A stretch of 64,000 nt of DNA, from positions 145,100 through 209,099 of the forward strand of contig NZ_QFRA01000003.1 of the NCBI RefSeq assembly GCF_003243515.1, read 5' to 3'. Under the pieces are notes generated by a model that saw only the letters and a program-made list of their open reading frames with translations, was not told where the DNA came from and ran no database searches. Below, in pieces: positions 1 to 8,170 of the stretch. The translations under genes and the position numbers were made by a program. Positions within the stretch are counted from its first letter, which is position 1; every line of letters begins with the position of its first letter. Source of the stretch: Corynebacterium kroppenstedtii (GTDB lineage: Bacteria; Actinomycetota; Actinomycetes; Mycobacteriales; Mycobacteriaceae).

Positions 1-251
1 CGACGGACCATTTGCAAAGCAAACGGTCGCCCGGTTGAGGAGAGCTCGATAGGCTTATACACCTCATGAACGACGAGCCCCTGCTGCACCAGCCGCTTCA
101 ACGTCTCTGACACCGTCGACGCTTTCTGCCCTAGAACCTCGCCGATCCGTGTCGACGTGACCGGGCCCGCGTTCCACTCGCCCAGGTCATAAATCACCTT
201 CAAGTAATCCTGAGTGCGGTCCGGCAAATCAGAAACGTGCATACCCTTCAT
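1..251 (-). CDS. mntR: DtxR/MntR-family metal-dependent repressor, N-terminal part
   Basis: The reading frame runs off the left edge, so only about 83 N-terminal residues are visible. It starts MKGMHVSDLPDRTQDYLK, followed by a winged-helix segment with TRIGEVLGQKASTVSETLKR, the usual DNA-binding arrangement of DtxR, IdeR and MntR proteins. In this family the C-terminal part, missing here, binds Mn2+ or Fe2+ and controls dimer binding to DNA. The gene is divergent from a manganese-type ABC importer across a short region with a palindrome, so I infer that it represses that operon. A second in-frame ATG at 242 (MHVSDLPD) is the alternative start. The family call is firm; the MntR subtype rests on context. 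Confidence 0.85.
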   Translation of the reverse strand, partial: MKGMHVSDLPDRTQDYLKVIYDLGEWNAGPVTSTRIGEVLGQKASTVSETLKRLVQQGLVVHEVYKPIELSSTGRPFALQMVR

Positions 252-276
252 CGTATTAGGTAACCAGTACATCAAG

Positions 277-295
277 CTAGGGTCCGTCACCCTAG
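277..295. promoter_or_regulatory. Perfect inverted repeat upstream of the divergent mntR/mntA pair
   Basis: The arms CTAGGGT (277-283) and ACCCTAG (289-295) are exact reverse complements around a 5-base spacer. The repeat lies 26 bases upstream of the mntR-like start, where a repressor could shut off mntR itself. No factor is assigned; a chance palindrome is possible. Confidence 0.4.
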
Positions 296-341
296 GAGCC
301 CCTTGACAGTCTCAGCGGGTGGACATAGGGTTCCCTCCAGT

Positions 342-372
342 TTGAAAATACATTGTATTGAACTTCTATAAT
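342..372 (+). promoter_or_regulatory. mntABC promoter with embedded operator-like palindrome
   Basis: A -35-like TTGAAA (342-347 region) and a perfect -10 TATAAT (367-372) are about 19 bases apart. Between them is the palindrome AATACA-T-TGTATT (347-359), placed where a bound repressor would block RNA polymerase. The neighbouring gene encodes a DtxR/MntR-type repressor, so a metal-responsive operator is the natural reading. This is inferred from position and symmetry. Confidence 0.55.
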
Positions 373-522
373 GAACATGATGAATTTTTTATTCAGGGGG
401 TTGGCACATCCGGGCTGCAACTCCCGCTAGATACCTCTTAAACAGGCATTTTCATCGCGTCCCCAATCCCTAAGAACCAACAACCGAAAACCAACAACCG
501 ACACCCGAACGTAAGGATTCAC

Positions 523-1503
523 ATGGCTCCCTCATTCGGCCCTTCCTCCCCAACGCACAATCCGCGCTCACGATTCACCGCATCCAAACAACCACGTCGA
601 CACGCAAAAATCCTGCCTGCCATCGCGACCGCGCTCGTCGTCGGGCTCACTGCCAGCGGCTGCAGCGCACTCTCCGACGATGACAACGGGAAGAAAGACG
701 TCTTGGCAACGTTCACGGTCCTCGCCGACATCGCCCGGAACGTCGCCGGCGACCACGTCAACGTCAACTCGCTCACCAAGCCCGGCACCGAAATCCACGG
801 CTACGACCCCACCCCGTCGGACCTCAAATCGGCAGCGAAAGCGGACCTCATCGTCTCCAACGGTCTCGGGCTCGAGCACTGGTTGGACAAGCTCACCAGC
901 AATTCCGACGCCAAACGCGTCGTCGCCACGGACGGGATTGAGCCGCTCCCGATCACCGACGGGGAAGCCAGCGGCGAAGACAACCCCCACGCGTGGATGA
1001 GCCCCACCAACGTGAAGAAGTACGCGACCACCATCGCGAAGGCGCTCGGGGACATCGACCCTGACCACAAAGACGACTACAATGATAACGCGAAGAAATA
1101 CTCCGCCAAGCTGGACACCATCGGCAACGACCTCCGCGCCGACCTCGAAACCGTCCCCAAGGATAAACGCGCGCTCGTGACCTGCGAAGGAGCGTTCTCC
1201 TACCTGACTAAAGACGCGGGGCTCACCGAGCACTACATCTGGCCCGTCAACGCGGAAACCGAAGCCACACCTCAACGCATGAAGGAGACCGAGGAGTTCG
1301 TGCGCGAGCACCAGGTCCCCGCCGTGTTCTGCGAATCCACCGTGGACTCCGGCCCCCGCGAACAAATCGTCCGCGCCACCGGAGCAAAAGACGGCGGCAT
1401 CCTCTACGTCGACTCACTGTCCGACCAAGACGGCCCCGTCCCCACCTACCTGGACCTCATCCGGTACGACGCCGACACCATCAGCAAAGGACTCACCAGC
1501 TAA
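523..1503 (+). CDS. mntA: Manganese/zinc ABC transporter substrate-binding lipoprotein
   Basis: This is a 326-residue cluster A-I (ZnuA/PsaA/MntA) metal-binding lipoprotein. A basic N-terminus leads to a hydrophobic stretch and a lipobox ending at Cys47 (LTASGC), so the mature protein should be anchored to the membrane exterior. The four expected metal ligands are visible: His92 (IHGYDPTPSD), His156 (NPHAWMSP), Glu222 (TCEGAFSY) and Asp297 (YVDSLSD). The His-His-Glu-Asp set and the lack of a His-rich loop favour Mn2+ over Zn2+. An AAGGA motif lies before the ATG. The stop codon overlaps the ATG of the ATPase gene (TAATG), so the three importer genes form one operon. Confidence 0.9.
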   Translation: MAPSFGPSSPTHNPRSRFTASKQPRRHAKILPAIATALVVGLTASGCSALSDDDNGKKDVLATFTVLADIARNVAGDHVNVNSLTKPGTEIHGYDPTPSDLKSAAKADLIVSNGLGLEHWLDKLTSNSDAKRVVATDGIEPLPITDGEASGEDNPHAWMSPTNVKKYATTIAKALGDIDPDHKDDYNDNAKKYSAKLDTIGNDLRADLETVPKDKRALVTCEGAFSYLTKDAGLTEHYIWPVNAETEATPQRMKETEEFVREHQVPAVFCESTVDSGPREQIVRATGAKDGGILYVDSLSDQDGPVPTYLDLIRYDADTISKGLTS

Positions 1504-2234
1504 TGCAGGCCGAAACACCGAGAAAACCCCTGGTCAGCGTCGATAATCTCGGGGTAACCTACACGCACAACTCCGGGGAACCAGTGACCGCATTGCGCGA
1601 CGTGACCGCGTCGTTCTTCCCCGGGACCATGACCGCGATCATCGGGGCGAACGGCGCCGGCAAATCAACGCTATTCAACGCCATCACCGGCCAACTGCGC
1701 CCCACCACCGGCACCCTGACCGTCGACGGGCGCATCACCTACATGCCGCAAACCGAGGCCGTGAACTGGGATTTCCCCATGACCGTGCGCGACGTTGTCC
1801 TCACCGCATTCCGGCACCCCACTCCCGACGACAAAACCACTGCCGACGAGGCGCTGGCCAGCGTGGGAATGACCGCCTACGCCAACCGGTCCATCCGGCA
1901 GCTCTCCGGCGGGCAGAAGAAGCGCGTTTTCATCGCTCGCGCACTCGCCACCCAGGCACCGATCCTCATCTTGGACGAGCCCTTCGCCGGCGTTGATCAG
2001 GACACCGAAGAAGTGCTGTTCCGCGTCCTCACCGCCCGGCGTGATCGCGGCGCACTCATCCTGCTTTCGACGCACCACCTCGGCACGCTCCGCTCGATGG
2101 ATCGGATCGTTGTCCTACAAAGAACAATTATTAGCGACGGGGCTCCAGACAACACGCTCTTCGCTGCTTCGTCCAGCGTTTTGTTGGGGACTGCACTGAT
2201 GGAGGATATGAGGAAGGACGGCGACGCAGAATGA
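1503..2234 (+). CDS. mntB: Manganese/zinc ABC transporter ATP-binding protein
   Basis: This 243-residue ATPase powers the metal importer from the cytoplasmic face. Walker A (GANGAGKST), the Q-loop region (YMPQTEAVNWDFPMTV), the ABC signature (LSGGQKKR) and Walker B (LILDEPFAGVD) appear in the standard order, followed by the switch histidine in STHH. The VNWDFPMTVRDVV segment is typical of Mn/Zn/Fe importers of this class. The start overlaps the mntA stop by one base and the end overlaps the permease start by four (ATGA), indicating translational coupling. Confidence 0.92.
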   Translation: MQAETPRKPLVSVDNLGVTYTHNSGEPVTALRDVTASFFPGTMTAIIGANGAGKSTLFNAITGQLRPTTGTLTVDGRITYMPQTEAVNWDFPMTVRDVVLTAFRHPTPDDKTTADEALASVGMTAYANRSIRQLSGGQKKRVFIARALATQAPILILDEPFAGVDQDTEEVLFRVLTARRDRGALILLSTHHLGTLRSMDRIVVLQRTIISDGAPDNTLFAASSSVLLGTALMEDMRKDGDAE

Positions 2235-3196
2235 ACCCCTTTGCGTTAACCGGCGCGTTCCCTGACGGATTCCCTGGCGCACCGATCCACGCATCACTCG
2301 CATCAGCGTTTATCGAACCATTCACCTATAGCTTCATGCAGCGCGCTGTCATCGTCACATCCGTGACGGCACTGTGCACCGGACTTCTCTCCGCCTGGAT
2401 AATCCTGCTCGGATGGTCGCTCTTAGGTGACGCGATCTCGCACGCCGTCCTCCCCGGCGTCGTGATCTCCTACATCCTCGGCATCCCGTTTTCTATCGGC
2501 GCGCTGGTCGCCGCACTGCTCACCGTCGGCCTTATCGGAACCATCCGCGGAAAAACAAACCTCAAAGACGACACCGCCATCGGCATCGTCTTCACCACGT
2601 TCTTCGCGTTCGGCCTGGTACTCATCTCCATGACGCCGTCGACAACCGACCTGCACTCCATCCTTTTCGGAAATCTCCTGGGTGTGCGGCAATCCGCCCT
2701 CATCCAAGTTGTCGTCATCGCGCTACTTGCGTCGGCACTTGTACTGATTAAACGACGGGACATCACTCTCTGGAGTTTCGACGCGATCAACGCCCGGTCG
2801 CTCGGCATCAATCCCACGCTCATGCGCGGATTCATGCTGACCATGCTCGCGCTCGTCATTGTGGCCTCGATGCAGGCGGTGGGCGTGATCCTCGTTGTCG
2901 CCATGCTGATCACACCCGGCGCGATCAGTCTTCTCATCTTCGCGCGCATGCGCAGCACGCTCATCTGGACGCCGGTTATCAGCTGGGTGACGGCCATGAG
3001 CGGCCTGCTAATCAGCTACTGGACCGACGTATCCAGCGGAGGCATGATCGTCGTCGTGCAGGGCTGTACATTCATGGTCGTGTTTGCGACGAAGCGCTGG
3101 GTATCGCGTGTGCGGCACCGGGCTCAACAGGGCACGCCACAGGAGGAGAACACGACGCACGAGGAGGGCACGCAACAACAGGCCGCACAGGCCTAA
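2231..3196 (+). CDS. mntC: Manganese/zinc ABC transporter permease (ABC-3 family)
   Basis: This is a 321-residue integral membrane protein with about eight hydrophobic segments and the ABC-3 pattern: GDAISHAVLPG early, GALVAALLTVGLIG next, and GVILVVAMLITPGA late. It would form the membrane channel for the metal delivered by the MntA lipoprotein. The C-terminal tail after the last helix is polar and Gln/Glu-rich. Some corynebacterial systems carry two permeases; only one is present here, so a homodimer is inferred. It closes the operon, with the STAS remnant convergent 6 bases downstream. Confidence 0.9.
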   Translation: MNPFALTGAFPDGFPGAPIHASLASAFIEPFTYSFMQRAVIVTSVTALCTGLLSAWIILLGWSLLGDAISHAVLPGVVISYILGIPFSIGALVAALLTVGLIGTIRGKTNLKDDTAIGIVFTTFFAFGLVLISMTPSTTDLHSILFGNLLGVRQSALIQVVVIALLASALVLIKRRDITLWSFDAINARSLGINPTLMRGFMLTMLALVIVASMQAVGVILVVAMLITPGAISLLIFARMRSTLIWTPVISWVTAMSGLLISYWTDVSSGGMIVVVQGCTFMVVFATKRWVSRVRHRAQQGTPQEENTTHEEGTQQQAAQA

Positions 3197-3202
3197 CGTC
3201 GG

Positions 3203-3591
3203 CTATCTCTTCGCCTTCGTCCCCTTCTTCCCTTTCTTAGCGGATTTAGCGGACTTACTCTTCTTCCCTTTCTTACGCTTCTCAGGCTGGTGGGCCCTGA
3301 GCTCCGCACGATCCTGCACAACAATGACTTGCCCACCATCACCGGGGTCAGGCTTCGGAATAACATCGGTCGGATCGATCAGATACACACGCTTCCGTCC
3401 AGAGTTAAACGACGCGCAACCTCCAGAATCATGCGCCGCGCGACCCCATCCAACGCGTGAACATCAGTCAAATCCAGGGCCACAGCCGGCTCTTTCATCG
3501 TCGTACTAGAGAATTCGCGCACGATCTTCTCCGCACCGGCGAAACGCAAACTCCCCTGAATCGAATAGACCTTGATCTTCTGCGGCTTCAC
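3203..3591 (-). pseudogene. STAS domain split off from the glutaminase by two frameshifts
   Basis: Two overlapping frames together spell one STAS domain. The first (GTG at 3591) reads VKPQKIKVYSIQGSLRFAGA through LTLDGSVCI and stops near 3379. The second continues RKRVYLIDPTDVIPKPDPGD and ends in a Lys-rich tail at 3203. Around 3398-3402 the sequence GGACGGAAG would restore the frame if a GGAC tandem copy had been lost (4-base deletion, giving LDGRKRVYLID). The domain also joins the upstream glutaminase frame at a G5 run (3591-3595) where one more G would fuse the two. Actinobacterial glutaminases with a C-terminal STAS domain are known, so the ancestral gene was probably one fusion. A working short STAS protein from the GTG cannot be excluded. 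Confidence 0.65.
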
Positions 3592-4592
3592 CCCCGCGCC
3601 TTTTCGTCGTCAGTAAGGTCCTGGACCAGCACCGCCGTGTTGCGGATCACTGTCTGCACCGACGGCGGAACCTCCATGAGGTGGATCCCCATGTCGCGAG
3701 ACATCCGCTCAAACAGGCGGACACCGCGCACACTATTGCCGTGTTCGTCCAGCCGTGGCGAGAACGTCGCCACCCCAATCTGACCAGGCAGCGCGCCAAT
3801 CAAGCCGCCAGCGACGCCCGACTTGGCGGGAATACCAACCTGGGTCACCCAGTCACCCGCAGCATCGTACATCCCACAGGTCGTCATGACGCTCAACACC
3901 TGACGAACCACCCGGCCCGACACCACCTTCTCGCCAGTGATCGGGTTAATACCCTTGTTCGCCAAGGTCGCGGCCATGCTCGACAAGTCCCGCGTCGATA
4001 CCAGAAGGGAGCAGAACCGCGTATAGCCTTCCACGATCACGCGGGGATCTTGGGGAAATATGTCATAACTACGGAGCATATGAGCGATGGACAAGTTCCG
4101 GTGAGCATGGTCCAGCTCCGAACCGCATACCCTCTCATCGACCTGCAGCCGACGGCCAGCGAAGGCCGACAAACCGTCGATGATCCGCTGCAGGCACTGC
4201 CCCTGGGTCCAATCATCGCCGCCCACCAAGGAATGTGTAGTCAGCGCGCCCGCGTTAATCATCGGATTGAGAGGACGGCCCTCTTCATCCAGGGACAACT
4301 CATTGAAAGCCTCACCGGACGGTTCGACGCTGACTCGCTTCAAAACATCGCGAAAACCACGGTCTTCCAGGGCAAGCGCATACACAAATGGCTTCGCGAT
4401 CGACTGAATGGTGAACTCGGTCTCGGTATCGCCCGAGCCGTACACCTTACCGTCGATCGTCGCCAAGCTCACACCGAATTTGTCGGGATCAACATTGGCA
4501 GGTTCCGGAATATAGCTCGCGGGAGCGCCCCGATCACCTGGGCGAACGTCCTCGAGAACCTCGTCCAAATAATCAGTGACCATGGATTTCAT
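3588..4592 (-). CDS. glsA: Glutaminase
   Basis: It hydrolyses L-glutamine to glutamate and ammonia in the cytoplasm. The serine beta-lactamase-like glutaminase signatures are present: the S-x-x-K motif in TIQSIAKPF, NPMINAGAL, and the C-terminal VPAKSGVAGG-like segment (GIPAKSGVAGGLIGALPGQ). The domain is complete at about 335 residues. I favour the ATG at 4592 because GGAG lies 8 bases upstream; an ATG at 4610 overlaps the preceding acetyltransferase stop (ATGA) and is the alternative. The frame ends at a TGA just after a G5 run, and the downstream STAS coding continues in another frame, so the natural product may have been longer. Confidence 0.88.
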   Translation of the reverse strand: MKSMVTDYLDEVLEDVRPGDRGAPASYIPEPANVDPDKFGVSLATIDGKVYGSGDTETEFTIQSIAKPFVYALALEDRGFRDVLKRVSVEPSGEAFNELSLDEEGRPLNPMINAGALTTHSLVGGDDWTQGQCLQRIIDGLSAFAGRRLQVDERVCGSELDHAHRNLSIAHMLRSYDIFPQDPRVIVEGYTRFCSLLVSTRDLSSMAATLANKGINPITGEKVVSGRVVRQVLSVMTTCGMYDAAGDWVTQVGIPAKSGVAGGLIGALPGQIGVATFSPRLDEHGNSVRGVRLFERMSRDMGIHLMEVPPSVQTVIRNTAVLVQDLTDDEKARG

Positions 4593-4606
4593 CGAGTTTG
4601 CTCCGA

Positions 4607-5122
4607 TCATTCAAGGGGGTAGACCATCACCGTATACGTACTACCCTCAGACTCCCTCGTCGTCACGTAACGGAAACCCAGTTTCTCATATAAAGCCTGG
4701 GCACGATCATTACCCTTCTCCACGCACAAACTCACTCCCGGGCGCCCATCATCCCGCGCCTGATCTAGCGCAGCAGTCAGTAAACGACGGCCGAGTCCCC
4801 CGCCGGTGTACCCCGGTAGCAGAGCGATGGCCACCTCCGGATACTTCTCTTCCACGAAACCGGTACCCGGATCCTCCGCGGTAAACGTGCGCAACCACGC
4901 CGCACCAATCGGCTCACCATCCTGGAGCACAATCACTCCGCCCTGATCGGGGGTCCACTTGCCGACGTAGTGGCAGTCGGATTCGGAAAAGTCCCGCTCC
5001 TGGGCAGCGTCCTCATCCCCCCACGTCTCCGTCAAGTGATTCATCCGAATAAGGAAATCCCTATCCTCCTCCTGAGCTCGCCGGAATGTCACAGTGTCAT
5101 CAACTCGGGAAACTCCAACCAT
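4607..5122 (-). CDS. GNAT-family N-acetyltransferase
   Basis: This is a 171-residue single-domain GNAT protein. The acetyl-CoA-binding loop is visible as GYTGGGLGRRLLTAALDQAR, followed by the usual N-D-R-A-x-x-L-Y-E-K-L-G-F helix (NDRAQALYEKLGF). The acyl acceptor cannot be predicted. It ends four bases into the longest glutaminase frame (ATGA), so the two are probably co-transcribed and coupled. Relation to glutamine metabolism is only suggested by context. Confidence 0.82.
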   Translation of the reverse strand: MVGVSRVDDTVTFRRAQEEDRDFLIRMNHLTETWGDEDAAQERDFSESDCHYVGKWTPDQGGVIVLQDGEPIGAAWLRTFTAEDPGTGFVEEKYPEVAIALLPGYTGGGLGRRLLTAALDQARDDGRPGVSLCVEKGNDRAQALYEKLGFRYVTTRESEGSTYTVMVYPLE

Positions 5123-5355
5123 TCTTCTTTCAGCCTCCTCATCACTTAGGTTCCTCTACTCGAGGACCAATTCACGCCAACTGCACGCACGCTCATCGTT
5201 TTCAGGCCAAGTGTCTCATGAAAAGACGATGATGCCGACGATACATGGCACAGCACACGACACACGACAAAACGTGCGGAACACGATCCGCCGACATAGG
5301 TGGCCCGAAGGCCTGATCACAGTAAATAGCTCAGCCTACGTGGCGTGGTGGCGGC

Positions 5356-5748
5356 CTACCCGGCCATCGCGTCCATCGACACCGCCAAATACAACACCAC
5401 CAGGCCCACCGTGAAACAAAAAACAACATCAAAGCGACGTGACCGGACGGAAAGAACCCCCAGCGTTTCCGAATCGCATGTTGCCCGGGCAATGGCCAAC
5501 CACACCATGCTGGTGCCCATCACAAACGATCCCCGACGCCAGTGCTGAAAGGCCACAAAAAGCACAGCAACAGACATCCCCACCACAAATAAAGCCACCA
5601 CAATACGCTGGTACACCAACGGAATGCGCGATGCGGAATCCTCATCATGCGGATTCGACAGCATCGACCTCTGGCGATCGGTCCCCCGCAGACCGTTCCC
5701 CCCCTTCATGTAAGCGTCGGGAGTGGGGGTCTTCCCAGTGCTGCTCAT
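5356..5748 (-). CDS. DUF3017 small membrane protein
   Basis: This 130-residue protein has a polar N-terminus of about 45 residues and three hydrophobic segments (IVVALFVVGMSVAVLFVAF, an FVMGTSMVWLAIARA stretch, and VVFCFTVGLVVLYLAV). Size, topology and position directly after folD match DUF3017, a protein of unknown function that follows folD in many Actinobacteria. The start codon overlaps the end of folD by one base, so it is translated from the folD message. About 230 bases downstream, before the GNAT gene, show no gene. Confidence 0.75.
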   Translation of the reverse strand: MSSTGKTPTPDAYMKGGNGLRGTDRQRSMLSNPHDEDSASRIPLVYQRIVVALFVVGMSVAVLFVAFQHWRRGSFVMGTSMVWLAIARATCDSETLGVLSVRSRRFDVVFCFTVGLVVLYLAVSMDAMAG

Positions 5749-6602
5749 TAAGCTATCCCCGCCAGGCGTTCACCGCGTTCGACCACATTCGCCATCAGGA
5801 ATGTGCGTGTCATTGGCCCGACACCTCCGGGATTTGGACTCACCCACGCCGCTTTATCCCACACATCTGGAGCGACATCTCCCGTCAACGTGCCGTCAAC
5901 GCGAGAGACTCCCACATCCAAAACGGCGGCACCGGGTTTAATCATGTCCGCAGTCAACATGTGTGGTTGACCAGCCGCGGCAATCACGACGTCGGCCGCG
6001 CGAGTCTCCGCCGCCACATCCTCTGTGCCTGTATGACACAACGTCACCGTGCTGTTTTCGCTTCGACGGGTCAACATCAACCCTATTGGTCGGCCAACAG
6101 TAATCCCCCTGCCGATGACGACGACCTTCGCCCCATCCATCTTCACACCGAAGCGTCGCAGTAAGTGAATGCAGCCATTCGGTGTACAGGGCAGCGGGGC
6201 TGGCTCATTCAACACCAGCTTTCCCAAGTTCACCGGATGTAGACCATCCGCGTCCTTCTCTGGAGCAATACGCTCCAAAATGGCATTCTCATCCAGGTGC
6301 TTCGGCAACGGAAGTTGAACGATATAACCTGTGCATGAGTCATCGGCATTGAGCTCATCAATAACAGCAAAAAGATTTTCCTGTGAAATATCCGACGGAA
6401 GATCTTTCCGAATGGAACGGATACCAATCTGCTGGCAGTCCTTATGCTTCATCCGAACATAAGCTTGGCTGCCGGGATCATCACCAACCAATACTGTGCC
6501 TAAACCGGGCTGGTAACCAGCGTCGCGTAACGCTGCAACACGGCGAGTGAGATCCTGGATAATCTCCGATCGGTACAAACGTCCATCAAGTGAAAAAGCC
6601 AT
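5748..6602 (-). CDS. folD: Bifunctional methylenetetrahydrofolate dehydrogenase / methenyltetrahydrofolate cyclohydrolase
   Basis: FolD interconverts 5,10-methylene-, 5,10-methenyl- and 10-formyl-tetrahydrofolate with NADP. Diagnostic segments include YVRMKHKDCQQIGI with the catalytic lysine region, GYIVQLPLPKHL, DADGLHPVNLGKL, the nucleotide-binding VVIGRGITVGRPIG and the C-terminal PNPGGVGPMT. I place the start at the ATG giving MAFSLDGRLYRSEI because this aligns with the usual FolD N-terminus; the frame is open to 6623. No strong ribosome-binding site is seen. DUF3017 follows with a one-base overlap. Confidence 0.95.
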   Translation of the reverse strand: MAFSLDGRLYRSEIIQDLTRRVAALRDAGYQPGLGTVLVGDDPGSQAYVRMKHKDCQQIGIRSIRKDLPSDISQENLFAVIDELNADDSCTGYIVQLPLPKHLDENAILERIAPEKDADGLHPVNLGKLVLNEPAPLPCTPNGCIHLLRRFGVKMDGAKVVVIGRGITVGRPIGLMLTRRSENSTVTLCHTGTEDVAAETRAADVVIAAAGQPHMLTADMIKPGAAVLDVGVSRVDGTLTGDVAPDVWDKAAWVSPNPGGVGPMTRTFLMANVVERGERLAGIA

Positions 6603-6623
6603 ACCGACAGAGTAACTCATCAT

Positions 6624-7073
6624 TTATAGGTGAAATCAACAGGTTGTGAATCCGTGTCTCACTACCGGGTGAACGTAATCCCCATTGAGGAAGATCGAGA
6701 TGAGGTCATTTTTACGTTTACTGTACGACAGGTCTGACGACTATATTTTCCACGGCGGAATCTACGAACAATGCCCTACCATCGGCTGGCGGAGTCGCGA
6801 TGGTAGGTGGAGGACGTCGTCCCGGGGCTCAACTCTAGATTTCGCGAATTCTTAGAACAGGGTCCAGGAGAAGCCAGCGGCGTATCATCTGGGCCGTTCA
6901 GTACAACGAAAAGGCCTTCGTCGAGGGTGAACTGAAACCGAGCGGCAGCACTTGCGGCTGCAGGGATGGAGTACTGACGGAGGATACTCACTTTTATTTC
7001 TGTGTCGTGGATCGGTGAGCACCCAAACATCGTCTTAGTACGCCAAAGGGCATAAGCATTTTCACAAAACTAG
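6624..7073. other. Intergenic stretch with one doubtful small ORF
   Basis: About 450 bases separate folD from the zinc-protease gene. A minus-strand frame (6776-7030, up to 84 residues, containing VSILRQYSIPAAASAAARFQ and FVVLNGPDDTPLASPG) looks coding-like in composition, but I recognise no family and see no convincing ribosome-binding site. It could be a short gene or a remnant. Confidence 0.3.
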
Positions 7074-7763
7074 CTAGCTGACAAAGTCGGGAGCATCATA
7101 AGACTGCTCATCTGCCCCCGTCTTGACAGTGCTGTTACCCGACTCTTCTTGAAGGAGAGCCTGGACATCAGTCGCAGTCGGCTCAACAGGCTGGCCCTGG
7201 TCAGAAAAAGCATGCATGACGTCACCTGGGCAGCCGTGCTTGAGGCCCATTGCGTGTCCGAACTCGTGGGTGATTGTCGCCTGACGTTCGTTTGGACTCA
7301 TCGAGTCAAGAAAGGCGGAATTGAGTAAAATCCGCCAAGGCTCGCGCCGGGTCCATCCGACCCAGTGGGTATCGCGGTTGACATCATAAACGCGAACAGA
7401 ATGCTCGGATGGATGATCGCTAACGGTTACCCGAACCTTTCCTCCGCTAGCTCGTGTCCACGCTTCAGCTGATGCCGCAATCTCATTGCCATATTGCGAA
7501 CCATCATTAAAAATGGTCAACGTATTATTATGAAGAGCTCCGTGCCCCTTGCGAAATAGACGCAGATTCGGAAGTGGTTGACCGGCTGCGACGGCCAGAT
7601 GAGCCTCCGCGCATTGGGCAGGCGTGTTGTCCTGCCCGTTCTTATCAGAAGCCGATGCGGCAGGAGCTATCCCTGCAATGAAACTGCCGATAGCCAGCGA
7701 CATAGCAAAAATGGGGCTAGACGTCGACGTCCGACCTAACGACGAATGGGGGACACTAGGCAC
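7074..7763 (-). CDS. Secreted matrixin-like zinc metalloprotease
   Basis: The protein has up to 229 residues, with a hydrophobic signal segment ending near PAASAS, so export is expected. The zinc site HEFGHAMGLKH fits the HExxHxxGxxH pattern of metzincins. A candidate Met-turn (GDVMHAF) follows about eight residues later, a spacing that suits matrixins and snapalysin-like proteases. The N-terminal part resembles the small extracellular proteases of Actinobacteria. The start is uncertain: a GTG at 7763 sits directly against an AAGGAG motif, leaving no spacer. It is transcribed in the same direction as the secreted hydrolase upstream, 400 bases away. The substrate is unknown. Confidence 0.8.
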   Translation of the reverse strand: MPSVPHSSLGRTSTSSPIFAMSLAIGSFIAGIAPAASASDKNGQDNTPAQCAEAHLAVAAGQPLPNLRLFRKGHGALHNNTLTIFNDGSQYGNEIAASAEAWTRASGGKVRVTVSDHPSEHSVRVYDVNRDTHWVGWTRREPWRILLNSAFLDSMSPNERQATITHEFGHAMGLKHGCPGDVMHAFSDQGQPVEPTATDVQALLQEESGNSTVKTGADEQSYDAPDFVS

Positions 7764-8170
7764 TCCTTGAGGGGTTAGAGCGATAGGGTCAAAGTTTTAC
7801 TCTTAGATGAGCGTGCTCCACGCTCGCGACAAACGCCAAAGAGATCATAATTAATAGCGTAAAAATTTCATAATTTCAGGTATATGAGCAGGTCGCGGTG
7901 CGTGTTGTCACCCTTGCCAGAAAATACTCCCCATTCTCAAATCATTCGCAATCTCATGCATGGATACGCTGGCTATCATTTGTCGTCGCAGACATATTTT
8001 TACAACAGCCTACTCTTTGTTTTCATCCCGTACGGAATACAACGCGTCCAGTGCTGGTTATCCAGAACGACATTATAACGAGATCGACCCCCACAACGGC
8101 AGAGTACTGGTGCCGTAGTGGGGGTGAGCAGCACTAAGCAAACAGCCTGCTGTAGTGCGTGCACTTATAG
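7764..8170. other. AT-rich gap between two secreted-hydrolase genes
   Basis: No convincing gene is seen. The AT-rich part (about 7800-8060) may hold the protease promoter. An imperfect hairpin (8131-8140 with 8148-8158) lies just after the stop of the upstream minus-strand gene but has no T-run on either side. Confidence 0.4.

Noticed and set aside
568..1365. 265-codon minus-strand frame inside mntA
   Set aside because: It lies fully opposite a recognised binding-protein gene, is Gly/Val/Arg-rich and matches no family; a codon-bias shadow.
7898..8137. 79-codon plus-strand frame in the AT-rich gap
   Set aside because: No ribosome-binding site, no recognisable domain, and it overlaps the likely promoter region of the protease.
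8131..8158. Hairpin as terminator of the amidohydrolase-like gene
   Set aside because: The stem has a bulge and neither side carries a T-run, so I only mention it in the intergenic entry.
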